From NCBI RefSeq assembly GCF_026723765.1, contig NZ_CP113524.1, positions 124,001 through 188,000 of the forward strand: a DNA stretch of 64,000 bases, given 5' to 3'. Position 1 is the stretch's first letter; every line of letters starts with the position of its first letter. Shown here piece after piece: positions 62,000 through 64,000 of the stretch. Position numbers and translations under genes: made by a program. This DNA comes from Lacrimispora xylanolytica. Its GTDB lineage: Bacteria > Bacillota > Clostridia > Lachnospirales > Lachnospiraceae. The notes beneath the pieces are model-generated. The model did no database searches, was not told the origin of the DNA, and was given only the letters and a program-made list of their open reading frames with translations.

Positions 62000-63266
62000 A
62001 AATGCTCATGTCATAGATCCTACAGACAAAACAGAAAAAAATGTGGATATCTGCATCAGTGACGGGAAAATAACTGCCATTGGCGAGCACCTGGAATTTA
62101 CCGTAGCAAGAGAAGATGTTGTAATTGATGCTTCTGGCTACGTGGTAGCGCCTGGCCTTATGGATGTACATGTTCATTTCCGTGATCCCGGACTTACCTA
62201 TAAAGAAGATATACAAACAGGAGCCAGGGCCGCCGCCAAGGGAGGCTTTACTACGGTTGTCTGCATGGCAAATACAAAACCGCCCATTGATAATGTAGAA
62301 ACCTTAAAATACGTGCTGAAAGAGGGCGAGAAGACCGGAATACGGGTTCTTTCAGCCGCAACCGTATCCAAGGGGCTTATGGGCGCTGAATTAACGGATA
62401 TGGAGGCATTAAAGGCCAATGGTGCCGCAGGATTTACCGATGACGGAATTCCTCTTTTAAACGAAACCCTTGTGAAAGACGCCATGGAAATGGCGGCAAA
62501 GCTGAATCTGCCTTTAAGCTTTCACGAAGAGGATCCAGCATTTATTGTAAATAACGGCATTAACCATGGAAGCGTTTCAGAGCAGCTTGGAATCTATGGT
62601 TCTCCAGCACTTGCAGAAGACAGTCTGGTAGCCAGAGATTTAATGATTGCCCTTCATACAAAAGCGCCCGTAAATATTCAGCATATCAGCTCAAAGAGTT
62701 CTGTGAAGGCAGTGAAGTTTGCAAAGGAGCTGGGAGCAGAGGTGTATGCGGAAGTGACTCCTCACCATTTCTCTTTGACAGAGGAGGCGGTGTTAAAGCA
62801 TGGGACTCTGGCGAAGATGAATCCCCCGCTTCGGACCGAAGAGGACAGACAAGCTCTCATTCAGGGATTAAAGGACGGAAGCATTGATATCATTGCTACG
62901 GACCATGCGCCTCACAGCACTGAGGAGAAGGCGAAGGGGCTTAAGGAAGCGCCAAGCGGAATTATCGGCCTGGAAACCGCCCTTTCTCTGGGTGTGACCA
63001 ATCTGGTGCGTCCCGGTCATTTGACCATGATGGAGCTGATGGAAAAAATGAGCCTTAATCCTTCAAAGCTTTACCGGATACCATTTTCGGGAATTCAAAT
63101 GGATGGCCCGGCAGATCTGGTGATTTTTGACCCTGATGAAACATGGACGGTGGGAGAATACGTATCAAAGTCCGTCAATTCCCCGTTTACCGGTGAATCT
63201 TTGTATGGAAGGGTCAAATACACCATTTGTAAGGGTAAAATCGTATATCAGGATGAAAAAGACTGA
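61986..63266 (+). CDS. pyrC: Dihydroorotase
   Basis: The 426-residue amidohydrolase has the metal-binding HVHFRDPG, the GGFTTVVCMANTKPP motif, the His ligands in LSFHEED and NIQHISSKSS, and the catalytic Asp in IATDHAPHS. It cyclises carbamoyl-aspartate to dihydroorotate in pyrimidine synthesis. It is coupled to the exporter gene, and no other pyr gene follows in the window. Length is normal for the class I enzymes of Gram-positives. Confidence 0.93.
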   Translation: MIWIRNAHVIDPTDKTEKNVDICISDGKITAIGEHLEFTVAREDVVIDASGYVVAPGLMDVHVHFRDPGLTYKEDIQTGARAAAKGGFTTVVCMANTKPPIDNVETLKYVLKEGEKTGIRVLSAATVSKGLMGAELTDMEALKANGAAGFTDDGIPLLNETLVKDAMEMAAKLNLPLSFHEEDPAFIVNNGINHGSVSEQLGIYGSPALAEDSLVARDLMIALHTKAPVNIQHISSKSSVKAVKFAKELGAEVYAEVTPHHFSLTEEAVLKHGTLAKMNPPLRTEEDRQALIQGLKDGSIDIIATDHAPHSTEEKAKGLKEAPSGIIGLETALSLGVTNLVRPGHLTMMELMEKMSLNPSKLYRIPFSGIQMDGPADLVIFDPDETWTVGEYVSKSVNSPFTGESLYGRVKYTICKGKIVYQDEKD

Positions 63267-63300
63267 CCGATAAGCAGAAGAAAGCATTTGGGGGAATTCA

Positions 63301-64000
63301 GTGAGAATAAATGAAATGGAGATCAAGGGAAAGGATCAGCCTCTTCTGGCAAAGGAAAATGATCCTTCTACCAGTGAGATCCGAAAAGCAGTGGAACAGG
63401 CAATGCTTAGAGAGACCATTGCAGCAGAGGCCAGCTTTATTGAAGAGGTTGGAGAGAATGTAAAGGCTTCTCAGACAGATGCCAGCAATGCTCCAAAAGA
63501 AGAAACCAGGGAGCCGGAAAAATCAACGGACCGGGCAGCCATTTCTGAGGAGGGGGATCCCTATAGGGACCGAAGGGATGGCAATGAAGAGCTTGACCGG
63601 ATACGGGAAGAAGAGAAGTTAAAAGAAGCACTGAAAGCTTTAAAGGATTGGATGCCATCTTTTAATAAGATGGTTGAAGATGAAATCAATGATCTTACAG
63701 CCATGTACCAGGAACTTCTTCGGTCTATTCTGGAACACATCCCGGTTGGCAGCAGAGAGGCACAGATTTCCACCTTAAATGAAAAGCTTTCAGAGCTTTT
63801 GTTAAAGCTGCTTAACAGCCGTCTGGGGGAGCTAAAGGCCCTCCTTGACACTTATGGCTCGAAAGAAGCGAAGGAAGCTGTAAGAAAGGCCCTGTATTAC
63901 AATGTCACCGGAAAGGCCATTGATAGAAAAGAACTTCTTATTATATTTAAAGATCTGTTCAATGCTGATATGGGATTAAAAGATGGGAAGGATTCGTTAA
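63301..64000 (+). CDS. Uncharacterised charged helical protein (3' end outside window)
   Basis: A frame from GTG 63301 (GGGGGA upstream; ATG 63316 is the alternative) stays open to the window's end, at least 233 codons. The first 110 residues are Glu/Lys-rich and disordered-looking; the rest is helical (KALKDWMPSFNKMVEDEIND, LSELLLKLLNSRLGELKALL). No motif is recognised. The sequence contains no signal peptide, so the protein is probably cytoplasmic. Confidence 0.6.
   Translation, partial: MRINEMEIKGKDQPLLAKENDPSTSEIRKAVEQAMLRETIAAEASFIEEVGENVKASQTDASNAPKEETREPEKSTDRAAISEEGDPYRDRRDGNEELDRIREEEKLKEALKALKDWMPSFNKMVEDEINDLTAMYQELLRSILEHIPVGSREAQISTLNEKLSELLLKLLNSRLGELKALLDTYGSKEAKEAVRKALYYNVTGKAIDRKELLIIFKDLFNADMGLKDGKDSL

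Overview
The window looks like a chromosomal piece of a spore-forming, flagellated, anaerobic Firmicute of the Lachnospiraceae (Lacrimispora/Lachnoclostridium-like). The basis is a SleL/YaaH-type spore hydrolase, CheX-type chemotaxis phosphatases, a short flagellin, Clostridia-type gene order and strong AGGAGG ribosome sites. No rRNA, tRNA or CRISPR array was seen. Almost every gene is on the + strand; the exceptions are an IS66 element and a nitroreductase near 55-58.5 kb.

Layout. (1) 1-8.0 kb: the 3' part of a GH18 spore hydrolase gene followed by a decayed prophage remnant (broken regulator, tail-fibre-like genes, secreted FN3/Big2 protein, holin, broken amidase, broken helicase). The remnant is bracketed by a 281-bp direct repeat of the hydrolase gene's 3' end and terminator. 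(2) 8.3-9.6 kb: a REC-CheX fusion plus a second CheX. (3) 9.7-16.3 kb: a metNIQ-type importer operon with two 2-hydroxyacid dehydrogenases and a methionine/kynurenine-type aminotransferase. It sits behind a Met/Cys-rich leader peptide and a terminator, a layout that suggests attenuation. The gene set could import 2-hydroxy-4-methylthiobutyrate and convert it to methionine. (4) 16.4-20.5 kb: a heterodimeric ABC exporter with one degenerate ATP site, plus its MarR regulator. (5) 20.6-26.1 kb: an orphan LarE, a hairpin-rich mobile-looking repeat, a leucine-rich-repeat protein, a VWA protein, a MoxR ATPase and a DUF378 protein. (6) 26.5-54.5 kb: a large AT-rich glycan island around the flagellin gene. 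It holds glycosyltransferases, CDP-glycerol-type phosphotransferases, three cytidylyltransferase domains, a phosphodiesterase, HAD, radical SAM, methyltransferase, GH99-like and TIM-barrel proteins. (7) 54.7-64 kb: a zinc-ribbon protein, a complete IS66 element with an 8-bp target duplication, a nitroreductase, a small lipoprotein, an MBL-fold hydrolase, a split ThrE-type exporter, dihydroorotase and the start of an uncharacterised gene.

The most striking observation is in the island. Ten adjacent proteins of unrelated catalytic class each carry one copy of the same roughly 90-residue Rossmann-like module, at the N-terminus, middle or C-terminus. With the cytidylyltransferases and CDP-glycerol-type transferases beside the flagellin gene, this suggests a multi-enzyme pathway making a phosphodiester-linked, probably methylated flagellin or surface glycan whose enzymes share a ligand or a docking module. 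The second candidate system is the hydroxymethionine/methionine operon with its Met/Cys leader-peptide attenuator.
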